A DNA stretch of 64,000 nucleotides, from the NCBI RefSeq assembly GCF_902859945.1, contig NZ_CADIKL010000008.1, positions 1-64,000 of the forward strand. Direction: 5' to 3'. The position numbers and the translations under genes were made by a program. A model generated the notes under the pieces. The model was not told the DNA's origin, ran no database searches, and was given only the letters and a program-made list of their open reading frames with translations. Position 1 is the first letter of the stretch. The number at the start of each line of letters is the position of its first letter. This document shows positions 43,659 to 52,417 of the stretch, piece after piece. This stretch comes from Paraburkholderia caffeinitolerans (GTDB lineage: Bacteria; Pseudomonadota; Gammaproteobacteria; Burkholderiales; Burkholderiaceae).

Positions 43659-44639
43659 TCACTGCGCCTCCAGCGCTTGCCTTGCCGCCGCAACAATGCG
43701 CGTCGTGCCGGGCATATAGTGGCTTTCGAGCCGGTAAAGCGGGACCACTACGTCGTATCCGGTGACGCGCTGCACCGGTGCCAACAGCGAATAAAGACCG
43801 CGCTCCGCAATGCCAGCGGCAATCTCCGCGCCCACGCCGCCCGTGCGCGAACCTTCGTGCACGATCACGCAGCGGCCTGTTTTGGACACCGAAGCAAGAA
43901 TGGTGTCCATGTCGAGCGGCTTGAGCGTGGCCACGTCGATCACCTCCGCGCTCACGCCCTCTTGCGCCAGCAAGTCGGCGGCCGCCAGCGCTTCCTGCAG
44001 CGCGCCGCCCCAGCTGACCAGCGTGATGTCCGCGCCGTCGCGCAGCACGTAGCAGCAGTCGAGCGGCAGCGCTTCGCCGTTGTCCTCCACCGACTGCCTG
44101 AAGAGCCGATAAAGGCGCGTGGGCTCGAAGAAAATCACCGGATCCGGGTCGCGAATCGCCGCGAGCAGCAGCCCATAAGCGCGCGCAGGCGACGATGGAG
44201 TCACCACGCGCAAGCCCGGTATGTGCGCGAACAACGCTTCGGGGCTTTCGGAGTGATGCTCGGGCGCATGGATGCCCGCGCCGCTCGGCGAGCGCACCAC
44301 GAGCGGACACGCAAGCCTGCCGCGCGTCCGGTGCCGCAAACGCGAAGCATGGTTGAGCAAATGGTCGATCGCGGGGTAGATGAAACCGCTGAACTGAATC
44401 TCGGCGACGGGCTTCAAGCCCATCGCCGCCATGCCGACCGCCGCGCCGCCGATCGCTGTTTCCGCAAGCGGCGTATCGATCACGCGCTGCGCGCCGAAGC
44501 GCGCCTGCAAGCCTGCCGTGGCGCGAAACACGCCGCCGTTCACGCCGATGTCCTCGCCGAGCAGCACGACGTCCGGGTCATGCTCGAGCGCCCAGGCGAG
44601 CGCCAGATTGATCGCCTCGACCATGTTCAGATCAGCCAT
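43659..44639 (-). CDS. 2-oxoacid dehydrogenase E1 component, beta subunit
   Basis: ATG 44639 gives 326 residues. Family blocks: MVEAINLALAWALEHDPDVV, LLGEDIGVNGGVFRATAGL, DTPLAETAIGGAAVGMAAMG and HHSESPEALFAHIPGLRVV. These make the TPP/dimer interface of PdhB/BkdA2-type enzymes. It overlaps the E1 alpha gene by 8 bases and runs into E2, so all three are one transcript. Complex probably decarboxylates a branched-chain or related 2-oxoacid. Confidence 0.92.
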   Translation of the reverse strand: MADLNMVEAINLALAWALEHDPDVVLLGEDIGVNGGVFRATAGLQARFGAQRVIDTPLAETAIGGAAVGMAAMGLKPVAEIQFSGFIYPAIDHLLNHASRLRHRTRGRLACPLVVRSPSGAGIHAPEHHSESPEALFAHIPGLRVVTPSSPARAYGLLLAAIRDPDPVIFFEPTRLYRLFRQSVEDNGEALPLDCCYVLRDGADITLVSWGGALQEALAAADLLAQEGVSAEVIDVATLKPLDMDTILASVSKTGRCVIVHEGSRTGGVGAEIAAGIAERGLYSLLAPVQRVTGYDVVVPLYRLESHYMPGTTRIVAAARQALEAQ

Positions 44640-45738
44640 GGCCGTTCTCCGTGGCCGGATCCGCCGGAGCCACTGAAGCAAACCGCTGCGCCATCGCCAG
44701 TTGCTCATGCATGGCACGCGGCAGAACCTCGTAGAGATGGTCGAACATCGACGCCACCTCGGGCGGCGCAACCGCGAGATACGCGGCGACCGCCTGCTCG
44801 ACCTGCTCGTGACACGCCTTGCCGAGTTGCTCGTCCTGCGCCTTGTCCAGCACGTTCATGCGCATCAGCCAGGCGCGCAGGCGGCGCAGCGGTTCGTGTT
44901 CCCATTGCTGGCTCAGCATCTCGGCGTCGCGGTAGCGCGTGGCGTCGTCGGCGGTCGTGTGGTCGCCGAGGCGATAGCTGAGCGCTTCGATCAAGGTGGG
45001 GCCTTCACCGCGCCGCGCTTTCGCGAGCGCCGCGCCCACCACCTGGTGCACGGCAATCACATCGTTGCCGTCGACCTGCACGCCGTCGATGCCGGCGGCG
45101 ATGGCCTTTTGCGCGAGCGTTTGCGCGGCGCTCTGCTGGCTGCGCGGCAGCGAAATTGCCCACTGATTGTTGTTGATGACGAGCACGAGCGGCGCGCGCC
45201 ACGCGCCGGCGAAATTCATCGCCTCGTAAAAATCGCCCTTGGAGGTGGCGCCGTCGCCGAAAATCGCCACCGCCACGCGCGGCTCCTGCCGCAGCAGGAA
45301 AGCATAGGCCGCGCCAGCCGCATGACAGACCTGGGTGCCGATCGGCACGCAATTGGGAAAGTCGGAGAGCGGCACGCTGAAGTCGCTGCCGCGCTCGTCG
45401 CCGCCCCAATAGAGCAGGCTTTCGGTCATCGTGACGCCACGCAGCAATTGCGCAGCGTGGTCGCGATACGAGGGAAACAGCACGTCTTCGGGCCGCATCG
45501 CGCTGGCCACGCCCACGCCGATCGCCTCCTGGCCCACCGACGAAGCAAAGGTGCCGAGCTGGCCCGTACGTTGCAGGGCCACGGCCTTGGTATCGAACGC
45601 CCTGGTGAGCACCATGGCGCGATAGAGCGGCAAAAGCGCGGCGGGGTCGCTTGCGAAGGGTGGCAGCGGATGAACGGGTTCGCCGCTGGGGCCGAGATAC
45701 TGCGTGTAGCCGATTTGAAAACTGGCAGCCGTGGTCAT
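44632..45738 (-). CDS. 2-oxoacid dehydrogenase E1 component, alpha subunit
   Basis: The 368-residue product has the TPP-binding motif AIFGDGATSKGDFYEAMNFA ending in VLVINNNQWAI, plus FPSYRDHAAQLLRGV and the phosphorylation-loop-like YRLGDHTTADDATRYRD. The last is characteristic of branched-chain or pyruvate E1 alpha subunits. It is the first gene of the three-gene operon. The sequence does not tell acetoin, pyruvate and branched-chain substrates apart firmly; BCKD-like is favoured by the HTTADDATRYR loop. Confidence 0.92.
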   Translation of the reverse strand: MTTAASFQIGYTQYLGPSGEPVHPLPPFASDPAALLPLYRAMVLTRAFDTKAVALQRTGQLGTFASSVGQEAIGVGVASAMRPEDVLFPSYRDHAAQLLRGVTMTESLLYWGGDERGSDFSVPLSDFPNCVPIGTQVCHAAGAAYAFLLRQEPRVAVAIFGDGATSKGDFYEAMNFAGAWRAPLVLVINNNQWAISLPRSQQSAAQTLAQKAIAAGIDGVQVDGNDVIAVHQVVGAALAKARRGEGPTLIEALSYRLGDHTTADDATRYRDAEMLSQQWEHEPLRRLRAWLMRMNVLDKAQDEQLGKACHEQVEQAVAAYLAVAPPEVASMFDHLYEVLPRAMHEQLAMAQRFASVAPADPATENGHG

Positions 45739-45804
45739 GACGGCCTCCTTGGTGTTTTCAAATATCGTAGGTCTTATCTCGCGGGTGTGCTGGTGACGAC
45801 GGCT

Positions 45805-46140
45805 TTACGCAGCGCTGAAAACCACGGCGCCATGATGAGCGACCTCGGTAAACGCCCGCACGAATCGGTAAGTCTGCCCGCCAATCGTGAGTTCGTTGAA
45901 GCCCGAACTTGTCACGCCCAGCACCGCGCTCGCCACTGCATTGCGAATTTTGCCGTGCCGTGTCCATTCTTCCTCGGGCTCGCCCGCATCGCCGAGGAAC
46001 ACATCGCTGCTCTCCGCCTGGTTTCGAACCAGAATCAGGCTCTTGCCCTTGTCGAGCAGAAGCTCGAGATATTCGGCCAGCGTGGCCAATGCCTCGGCAT
46101 CGGCGTCGGCGTCGTGAGATTCGCGAGAGGTTGAAATCAT
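45805..46140 (-). CDS. hypothetical protein
   Basis: The 111-residue protein starts MISTSRESHDADADAEALAT, with AGGTG upstream. It is acidic and predicted soluble: an N-terminal helix (LATLAEYLELLLDKGKSLIL) and then beta-like segments (FNELTIGGQTYRFVRAFTEV). I do not recognise a family. It lies between the E1 alpha gene (66 bases downstream of it) and a divergent membrane-protein gene. It may be part of the dehydrogenase transcript. Confidence 0.7.
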   Translation of the reverse strand: MISTSRESHDADADAEALATLAEYLELLLDKGKSLILVRNQAESSDVFLGDAGEPEEEWTRHGKIRNAVASAVLGVTSSGFNELTIGGQTYRFVRAFTEVAHHGAVVFSAA

Positions 46141-46330
46141 GAGGGCACCTGCGTTGATTGGAACTGCACGGCATTACGGCTTCTATCGTACACGGCCCCG
46201 ACGCAATTGCACGCCGACTTGCCATTTCACCCGCGCAATCACTGAAAGAACGGTGCGCCACTTCGCTGCAGCAGGCGTACCATCAACTCTTACCCTGCGG
46301 CGAACACCGCTTGATCAGAGGGGAGCCAAC

Positions 46331-46840
46331 ATGAGACGTCTTTACTTCCTGGCGCCTGACATACCCACGGCAAAAGCGGTCGTGGACGACCTGTTGCTGG
46401 CCCGGATTACGTGGCGGCATCTGCACGTTCTCGCGAATCACACCGTCCAGCTCGATCAATTGCCAGGCGCCTCGTTGCTGCAAAGCAGCGACGTCGTGCA
46501 TGCACTCGAACGCGGCGTGGCGCTGGGCGGCGCGGCCGGCGCCATTGTGGGTCTGGCGGCGCTGGTTTTTCCGCCGGCCGGACTCATCATCGGCGGCGGC
46601 GCGGTCGTGACGTTGACGTTGGCGGGCGCGAGCTTCGGCGCGTGGACCGCCGCCATGATAGGCGTGGACGAACCGAATGCCCGGCTCCAGCGCTTTCGCG
46701 AAGCGATCCAAGACGGGCAATTTCTGATCATGGCCGATGTACCCGCCGCGCGGGAAGAGGAAATCGCGCAGACGGTTGCGAAACATGTTCCAAGGGCCGA
46801 TCCGGAAGGCGCCGAACCAACCACGCCGATATTCCCTTGA
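46331..46840 (+). CDS. DUF1269-like membrane-associated protein
   Basis: ATG 46331 with AGGGGAG upstream gives 169 residues. The protein begins with MRRLYFLAPDIPTAKAVVDD and has a central Gly/Ala-rich hydrophobic region (ALGGAAGAIVGLAALVFPPA and GLIIGGGAVVTLTLAGASFG) of the DUF1269 type, then a soluble C-terminal helix (EEEIAQTVAKHV). Such proteins are unassigned and often stress-linked. The gene lies alone. Confidence 0.8.
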   Translation: MRRLYFLAPDIPTAKAVVDDLLLARITWRHLHVLANHTVQLDQLPGASLLQSSDVVHALERGVALGGAAGAIVGLAALVFPPAGLIIGGGAVVTLTLAGASFGAWTAAMIGVDEPNARLQRFREAIQDGQFLIMADVPAAREEEIAQTVAKHVPRADPEGAEPTTPIFP

Positions 46841-46904
46841 GCACCTTTACGAGGCGATGAATATCGGATTCCTTAGTTTCTTGAGTTTCTGCCTGATTTC
46901 ACGA

Positions 46905-46934
46905 TTCCCACCTCCGCTGACGCGGGGGTGGGAA
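46905..46934. terminator. hairpin between convergent genes
   Basis: TTCCCACCTCCG (46905-46916) pairs with CGGGGGTGGGAA (46923-46934), one wobble. It lies between two convergent genes and may end transcription in both directions, though no long T-run follows. Confidence 0.5.
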
Positions 46935-46954
46935 ACTGCGCGGGCGCGCTGCGC

Positions 46955-47224
46955 TCAGTCGTCGAATTTCCCGGCCTGTAGCGCCTCGTCGAAATCCGTG
47001 ATCCACGGCGCGAAATGGTCGGTGTCGTAAGTCTCTGTCTTGCCGTTGGCAATGCGTGTGACAGAAACCTGCCGGACGGCAGCCTTCGCGCCGCTGGCCG
47101 CGCCGTCGTCCTGATTCTTGTCCGTGATCCTGAACTCGCCGAGGTCGAATCCCCGGCTCGTGAGCACCGCCTTGACGTCCGCCTGTTCATCCCAGGAAAA
47201 CTCGGCAAAGTCGTGGGCAGTCAT
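46955..47224 (-). CDS. small hypothetical protein
   Basis: ATG 47224 has GAGGAG with 6-base spacing. The 89-residue protein (MTAHDFAEFSWDEQADVKAV) contains FDLGEFRITDKNQDDGAA and QVSVTRIANGKTETYDTDHF, a small mixed alpha/beta pattern. No signal or membrane span. Family not recognised. Between it and the LysR gene there is a 246-bp gap with no gene seen. Confidence 0.7.
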   Translation of the reverse strand: MTAHDFAEFSWDEQADVKAVLTSRGFDLGEFRITDKNQDDGAASGAKAAVRQVSVTRIANGKTETYDTDHFAPWITDFDEALQAGKFDD

Positions 47225-47470
47225 GTTCATCTCCTCGGCGCGGCGGGCGCGAATGTCGTGGCACGGTGACAAGATGAAACCCATCATAGCCGACACATCG
47301 CCATTGTTCGGCGAAAGTTACCATCGCGCACTCGCGCAAAAAATCATACGTTTGCCCATTTGCAGCTCCGCCGCCTTGGCGCCGTCTTTCTGTAACCGGG
47401 TCTGTTGTGCCAGCGTCGAGCCATTGAGTATTTTGAAATGCTGAACAAGCCGCCAAGCGTCTTGCGGCTC

Positions 47471-48373
47471 CTATCGGGTTGAACCGTCGCCCTGACTCCT
47501 GCTGAGCCTTAGCATCCACTCGTGAACCGCATTCACCGCAGCAGAGCGCGCAGGCTGCGCCGAGCGCATCAACCACAGCGGCGCGAGCGCAAATCCCGGC
47601 ACCTGCGGCAGTACCTTAATGCGCCCGCTCGTCAAAGCATCCCCGGCGGCGAGGCGAGACACCATGGCAATCCCCAGTTCCTGCCCGGCTGCCGCCACCA
47701 GGAAACGCGGATCGCTGACGGTCATGGCACGTCGCGTTCGCAAGCCATTTCGCCTCAGATCCGGCAACCATGGCGCCCATTCCGGGCGCGCCTCATGAAC
47801 CAGCAATGGCGCTTGCGTCAACACGTCGGGAAACGGCACAGAGCGCAAACGGCGCTCCGTCGCCGGCCCGCATATGGCGACGGCTTCTTCGTCTAGCAAG
47901 TGTTCGCACACGACTTCAGGCGTGCGGATTTCCTTGGGTGATACGACCAGATCGACATCGACACGATCGATCTCGTTGACATCTTCTCCGGTCACGAGCC
48001 AGACCTCGATATTCCCCAACGCTTCCGAAAACGCCCGCATGCGCGGCATCAGCCAGCCCGAAGCGAACTCGGCTGTGCACACAACGATTACCGAATCAGG
48101 ATTGCCATACGGCTCGATACGGTCGCGACCGTCGGCGAGCGTGGTCAGCGCTGCCGTCACGGTCTGCGCATACAGCGATCCAGCGGCAGTGAGCGCGACA
48201 CCGCGCCCGATGCGCCGGAACAACGGCTGCCCCGTCCATTCCTCGAGTTGCTGAATTTGATGGCTGATTGCCGATTGCGTTAATGCGAGTTCTTGCGCCG
48301 CGCGCGTGAAGCTGCCGAGCCGCGCCGCTGCGTCGAAGGCAAGCAAGGCCTGCAAAGGGGGAAGTCTGCGCAT
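47471..48373 (-). CDS. LysR-family regulator, GcvA-like
   Basis: The 300-residue protein begins MRRLPPLQALLAFDAAARLG with the GcvA-type HTH SFTRAAQELALTQSAISHQI (about 21-40) and a substrate domain (VIVVCTAEFASGWLMPRM, RFLVAAAGQELGIAMVSRL). It is divergent from the agmatinase-family gene, the usual arrangement for regulator and target. Its inducer is probably a guanidino compound or polyamine if it controls that cluster. Confidence 0.9.
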   Translation of the reverse strand: MRRLPPLQALLAFDAAARLGSFTRAAQELALTQSAISHQIQQLEEWTGQPLFRRIGRGVALTAAGSLYAQTVTAALTTLADGRDRIEPYGNPDSVIVVCTAEFASGWLMPRMRAFSEALGNIEVWLVTGEDVNEIDRVDVDLVVSPKEIRTPEVVCEHLLDEEAVAICGPATERRLRSVPFPDVLTQAPLLVHEARPEWAPWLPDLRRNGLRTRRAMTVSDPRFLVAAAGQELGIAMVSRLAAGDALTSGRIKVLPQVPGFALAPLWLMRSAQPARSAAVNAVHEWMLRLSRSQGDGSTR

Positions 48374-48498
48374 GGAGTGGCGGCGAGTAGCTATTAAAAA
48401 TATCGATACTTCCAGCAAGATTTTTCGCTTTTCAGCGGAATTCTTACTCGCAATGATACAGCCAGCCGTCACCACACGCGTCCTGCTTTAAGGCAGTC

Positions 48499-49527
48499 AT
48501 GAGGAATATTTGTGTGACGCTCCCACCACAACTGACCGGATCCATTCGTATGACCCTGAATCTTGCGCCTGCCCACCTCACGCCAACCGCTGCAGCGGGT
48601 ATCGACGGGCAACCCTCCCCTCCCACTTACGCCGGCGTGCTGTCCTTCATGCGGCGGCCATACACGCGAGACCTCGCCGGCGTGGATGTCGCCGTATCCG
48701 GTATTCCGCTCGACCTTGCCACGACTTTCCGCCCCGGCACCCGCTTCGGTCCGGCGGGCGTACGGGCCGCGACGGTCATGTTGTCGGAGCTGGGCGCGTT
48801 CCCGTGGGGCATCGACCCGTTCGATCACCTGAACGTGATCGACTACGGGGACTGCTGGTTCGACGCCCACAATCCGGTCAGCATTCGCGACGCGATCATC
48901 GCCCATGCGCGCGGCATTCTCGCGACCGGCACGCGCATGTTGACGCTCGGCGGCGATCACTACGTGACCTACCCCCTGCTCGTCGCGCACGCAGAAAAGT
49001 ACGGCAAACCGTTGAGCTTGATCCACTTCGACGCGCATTCCGACACTTGGCCGGACGACAACCCCGACTCGCTGAATCACGGCACGATGTTCTACAAGGC
49101 GATCCGCGAGGGACTCATCGACCCCGCACGGTCGGTGCAAATCGGCATTCGCACGTGGAACGAAGACTTCATGGGTGTGCGGGTTCTGGACGCGCCGTGG
49201 GTACATCGCAACGGCACGCAGGCGACCATCGACGAAGTCCTGTCCATTGTGGGGGATGCGCCGGCTTACCTGACTTTCGACATCGACTGCCTCGATCCGG
49301 CCTTTGCCCCCGGCACCGGCACGCCGGTAGCCGGCGGCCTCAGTTCCGCGCAGGCGCTCGAAATCGTTCGTGCACTGGGCCCCGTCAATCTGGTAGGCGC
49401 GGACGTGGTGGAGGTGTCGCCGCCCTACGATCACAGCGATGTGACTGCGCTCGCCGCGGCTCATCTTGCCGTCGACATGCTGTGCCTGATGCGCAATCAG
49501 AAGCTCGCCCGCCACCAGCGCATGTAA
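48499..49527 (+). CDS. agmatinase/guanidinobutyrase-family ureohydrolase
   Basis: The 342-residue protein belongs to the arginase superfamily: LTLGGDHYVTYPLL, LIHFDAHSDTWPDDNP and FDIDCLDPAFAPGTGTPVAG supply the binuclear manganese ligands. It would hydrolyse a guanidino compound (agmatine or 4-guanidinobutyrate) to urea and an amine. ATG 48499 has AAGG just upstream; GTG 48514 and ATG 48550 are in-frame alternatives, and family members usually start near 48550. It heads an operon with a PotF-like binding protein and an NCS1 permease. Confidence 0.9.
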   Translation: MRNICVTLPPQLTGSIRMTLNLAPAHLTPTAAAGIDGQPSPPTYAGVLSFMRRPYTRDLAGVDVAVSGIPLDLATTFRPGTRFGPAGVRAATVMLSELGAFPWGIDPFDHLNVIDYGDCWFDAHNPVSIRDAIIAHARGILATGTRMLTLGGDHYVTYPLLVAHAEKYGKPLSLIHFDAHSDTWPDDNPDSLNHGTMFYKAIREGLIDPARSVQIGIRTWNEDFMGVRVLDAPWVHRNGTQATIDEVLSIVGDAPAYLTFDIDCLDPAFAPGTGTPVAGGLSSAQALEIVRALGPVNLVGADVVEVSPPYDHSDVTALAAAHLAVDMLCLMRNQKLARHQRM

Positions 49528-49568
49528 ATCCACAGCCGGTTTGATCGAACCATTTCTGGGTGACCCTC

Positions 49569-50669
49569 ATGTCCCACACCATCATGAAGCCGTTACTGGC
49601 AGCACTGCTGGCATGCGCGTCCGGCGCAAGCGTGCATGCCGAAGAAAAGCAGCTCAATCTGTACAACTGGGCCGATTACATTGCGAAAGACACCGTGCCG
49701 AACTTCGAAAAGGAGTCCGGAATTCACGTGCGCTATGACGTCTACGACGGCGACGAAACCTTGCAAGCGAAACTGCTCGCTGGGTCAACCGGATATGACG
49801 TCGTCGTGCCAACCTCGAATTTTCTCGCCAAACAGATCGAAGCGGGCATTTATCAGAAACTCGACAAATCGAAATTGCCGAACCTGGTGAACCTGGACCG
49901 CAATCTGCTGAAGCTCGTCGCCGATGCGGACCCCGGCAATCAATATGCAGTGCCGTGGGCGTGGGGCACCACAGGGCTTGGCTACAACATCACCCATGTC
50001 AAAAAGATTCTCGGCAACGATGCGCCGCTCGATAGCTGGGACATTCTCTTCAAACCGGAATATTTGAGCAAGCTGAAGAGTTGTGGCGTATCCATGCTCG
50101 ACGCGCCCGCCGATGTGTTTGCGGTCACGCTGCACTACCTCGGCAAGGATCCGAACAGCGAAAACCCCGCTGACTATCAAGCGGCTTATGAGGCGCTCAA
50201 AAAGATTCGCCCGTATGTCACGCAATTCAACGCAACCACGTACATCAACGATCTCGCTGGCGACGACATCTGTTTTGCGCTGAGCTGGTCGGGCGATGTG
50301 TCGATGGCGAGTCATCGCGCACGCGAGGCCAACAAGCCTTACGAGATCAAATACTTCATTCCTGCCGCAGGCGCGCCGGTGTGGTTCGACATGATGGCGA
50401 TTCCAAAAGATGCGCCGCATCCACAAGCGGCGCTCGAGTGGATCAACTATATCGAGCAGCCCGAAGTGCATGCGGGCATCACCAACGAGGTGTTTTATCC
50501 CAATGCCAACGCGGCCGCACGCAAGTTTGTTCGCCCCGAGATTCTGAACGATCCGACTGTATATCCACCCGAGCCGGTGCTGAAAACGCTGTTCCTGCTC
50601 AAGCCGCTGCCGCCAACGATCAAGCGACTGGAAAGCAGACTGTGGACGCAGTTGAAGTCCGGCGGCTAG
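49569..50669 (+). CDS. polyamine-type periplasmic binding protein (PotF-like)
   Basis: The 366-residue protein has a signal peptide (MKPLLAALLACASGASVHA) and PotD/PotF hallmarks: LNLYNWADYIAKDTVPNFEK, YDVVVPTSNFLAKQIEAG, YAVPWAWGTTGLGYN and DICFALSWSGDVSMAS. Such proteins bind putrescine or related diamines. The matching permease and ATPase are absent; instead an NCS1 permease gene follows 120 bases later. Agmatinase would release putrescine from agmatine, which fits a polyamine theme. GTG 49560 is an alternative start. Confidence 0.9.
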   Translation: MSHTIMKPLLAALLACASGASVHAEEKQLNLYNWADYIAKDTVPNFEKESGIHVRYDVYDGDETLQAKLLAGSTGYDVVVPTSNFLAKQIEAGIYQKLDKSKLPNLVNLDRNLLKLVADADPGNQYAVPWAWGTTGLGYNITHVKKILGNDAPLDSWDILFKPEYLSKLKSCGVSMLDAPADVFAVTLHYLGKDPNSENPADYQAAYEALKKIRPYVTQFNATTYINDLAGDDICFALSWSGDVSMASHRAREANKPYEIKYFIPAAGAPVWFDMMAIPKDAPHPQAALEWINYIEQPEVHAGITNEVFYPNANAAARKFVRPEILNDPTVYPPEPVLKTLFLLKPLPPTIKRLESRLWTQLKSGG

Positions 50670-50789
50670 CGCCTGATGGTATCCGGAAGATCGTGAGCCA
50701 TTGGCCCTGATGCCGTACTTCGACGGCGACGCCACGACCGGCCGGGGCAACCGCCCCGGCAAGATGGACAATAAAAAGTTGGAGACACA

Positions 50790-52310
50790 ATGAGTGAAGG
50801 CAGCATTACGCAGGTGGAATCGTTCGGTTTCGAGCGCATTCCGGATGCGTCGCGGTACGCGCGACCGATCGATCTGTTCCGCTTGCTGTTTGGTGGTTGC
50901 AACACGTTTTCCACCTCGGTACTTGGCAGCTTTCCCGTGCTGGTCGGGCTGTCGTTCAAGGCCGGCGTCTGCGCTATCGTACTGGGCGTGCTCGCCGGCA
51001 CGTGCATCCTGGCCCCCATGAGCCTGTTCGGCCCGCGCAACGGCACTAGCGACCCCGTGTCGTCTGGCGCGCATTTCGGCATTCACGGCCGGATCGTCGG
51101 CTCGTTCCTTGCGCTGCTCACGTCGATCGCATTCTTCTCGCTCGCCGTCTGGAGCTCCGGCGATGCGCTCGTCGGCGGCGCAAACAGTGTGGCCGGCGTC
51201 CCGGTCAACAGCTGGACGCTCGGTGCCGCATACCTGGTCTTCGCGGTACTCGTGCTGATCGTGTGCGTGTACGGTTTTCGCTTCATGCTGTGGGTCAACA
51301 AGATTGCGGTCTGGTCCGCGACCCCGATGTTCATCGTGGGCCTGATCGCGTTCGCGAACCTGTTCGATCTGAACTATGCGGGCACAGTGCACGAAGGCAG
51401 TGCTGGCTTCTGGGCCGCGTTCGTCGCAACGGTACTGGTGGCGCTAAGCAATCCGGTGTCGTTTGGCTCGGCGCTCGGCGACTGGGCGCGCTACATTCCC
51501 GAGCCCACACCGAAGCACCGGGTGATCGGCGCGGTGTTCGCCGCGCAGATCGCCACCTTCCTGCCATTCTTTTTCGGTCTCGCCACCGCAACGGTCATCG
51601 CGACGAAAGCCCCTGCCTTCATCGTCTCGAACGACTACGTCGGCGGCCTGCTGGCGGTGTCTCCGCGCTGGTTCCTGCTGCCGATGTGCCTGATCGCGAT
51701 CGTCGGCGGCTTGTCGACCGGCACGACCGCGCTGTACGGCACGGGGCTCGACGTGTCGAGCATGTTCCCGCGCTTCCTGAACCGCGTCCGCGCCACGCTG
51801 CTGATTGGCACCTGCGCGATCGCATTCATCTTTATCGGCCGCTTCGCATTCAACCTCGTTGAAAGCGTTGCGACGTTCTCGACACTGATCGACACATTCA
51901 GTTGCCCTTGGATGGCGATCATGGCGATCGGCTATCTGACGCGCCGTGGCTACTATCTTGCCGATGACCTGCAGGTATTCAACCGCGGGCTGCACGGCGG
52001 GCACTACTGGTTCACGCGTGGCTGGAACCTGCGCGCGATGGGCGCGTGGCTGCCGGCCGCGTTCATCGGCCTGTCGTTCGTGAACCTGCCGGGCCAATTC
52101 GTCGGGCCGCTTGGCAAGCTCGCGGACGGGATCGACCTCAGCGTGCCGGTGTCGCTGCTAATGGGCGGCGTGCTGTATCTGACACTGCTGACGCTGTTCC
52201 CGGAACCGGACGGTGTATACGGCCCCTTGGGCCGGCGCTTGGTGCGTGACGGCCGCCGTTGTGCACATAAGGCGGGCGCAGCCCCGGCGATCCAGCAAAG
52301 GAGCTACTGA
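50790..52310 (+). CDS. NCS1-family permease (cytosine/purine/related)
   Basis: ATG 50790 has TTGGAGACACA upstream. The 506-residue protein has about 12 membrane spans and NCS1 features: FGFERIPDASRYARPIDLFR at the N-terminus, LVALSNPVSFGSALGDWARY and LIDTFSCPWMAIMAIGYLTR. NCS1 carriers take up nucleobases, allantoin, hydantoins or related compounds. Its position after agmatinase and PotF genes suggests a guanidino-type or purine-related substrate. Confidence 0.9.
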   Translation: MSEGSITQVESFGFERIPDASRYARPIDLFRLLFGGCNTFSTSVLGSFPVLVGLSFKAGVCAIVLGVLAGTCILAPMSLFGPRNGTSDPVSSGAHFGIHGRIVGSFLALLTSIAFFSLAVWSSGDALVGGANSVAGVPVNSWTLGAAYLVFAVLVLIVCVYGFRFMLWVNKIAVWSATPMFIVGLIAFANLFDLNYAGTVHEGSAGFWAAFVATVLVALSNPVSFGSALGDWARYIPEPTPKHRVIGAVFAAQIATFLPFFFGLATATVIATKAPAFIVSNDYVGGLLAVSPRWFLLPMCLIAIVGGLSTGTTALYGTGLDVSSMFPRFLNRVRATLLIGTCAIAFIFIGRFAFNLVESVATFSTLIDTFSCPWMAIMAIGYLTRRGYYLADDLQVFNRGLHGGHYWFTRGWNLRAMGAWLPAAFIGLSFVNLPGQFVGPLGKLADGIDLSVPVSLLMGGVLYLTLLTLFPEPDGVYGPLGRRLVRDGRRCAHKAGAAPAIQQRSY

Positions 52311-52417
52311 AACCCGTGCCGCGGCCCGAGCAACGACTGCCCGCCTGAATCAGTCGACTAGACGCAACGCGCTATGCTTGCGGTCTCGACAAAGACCAGG
52401 CAAGGAGGCCAGTGGTC

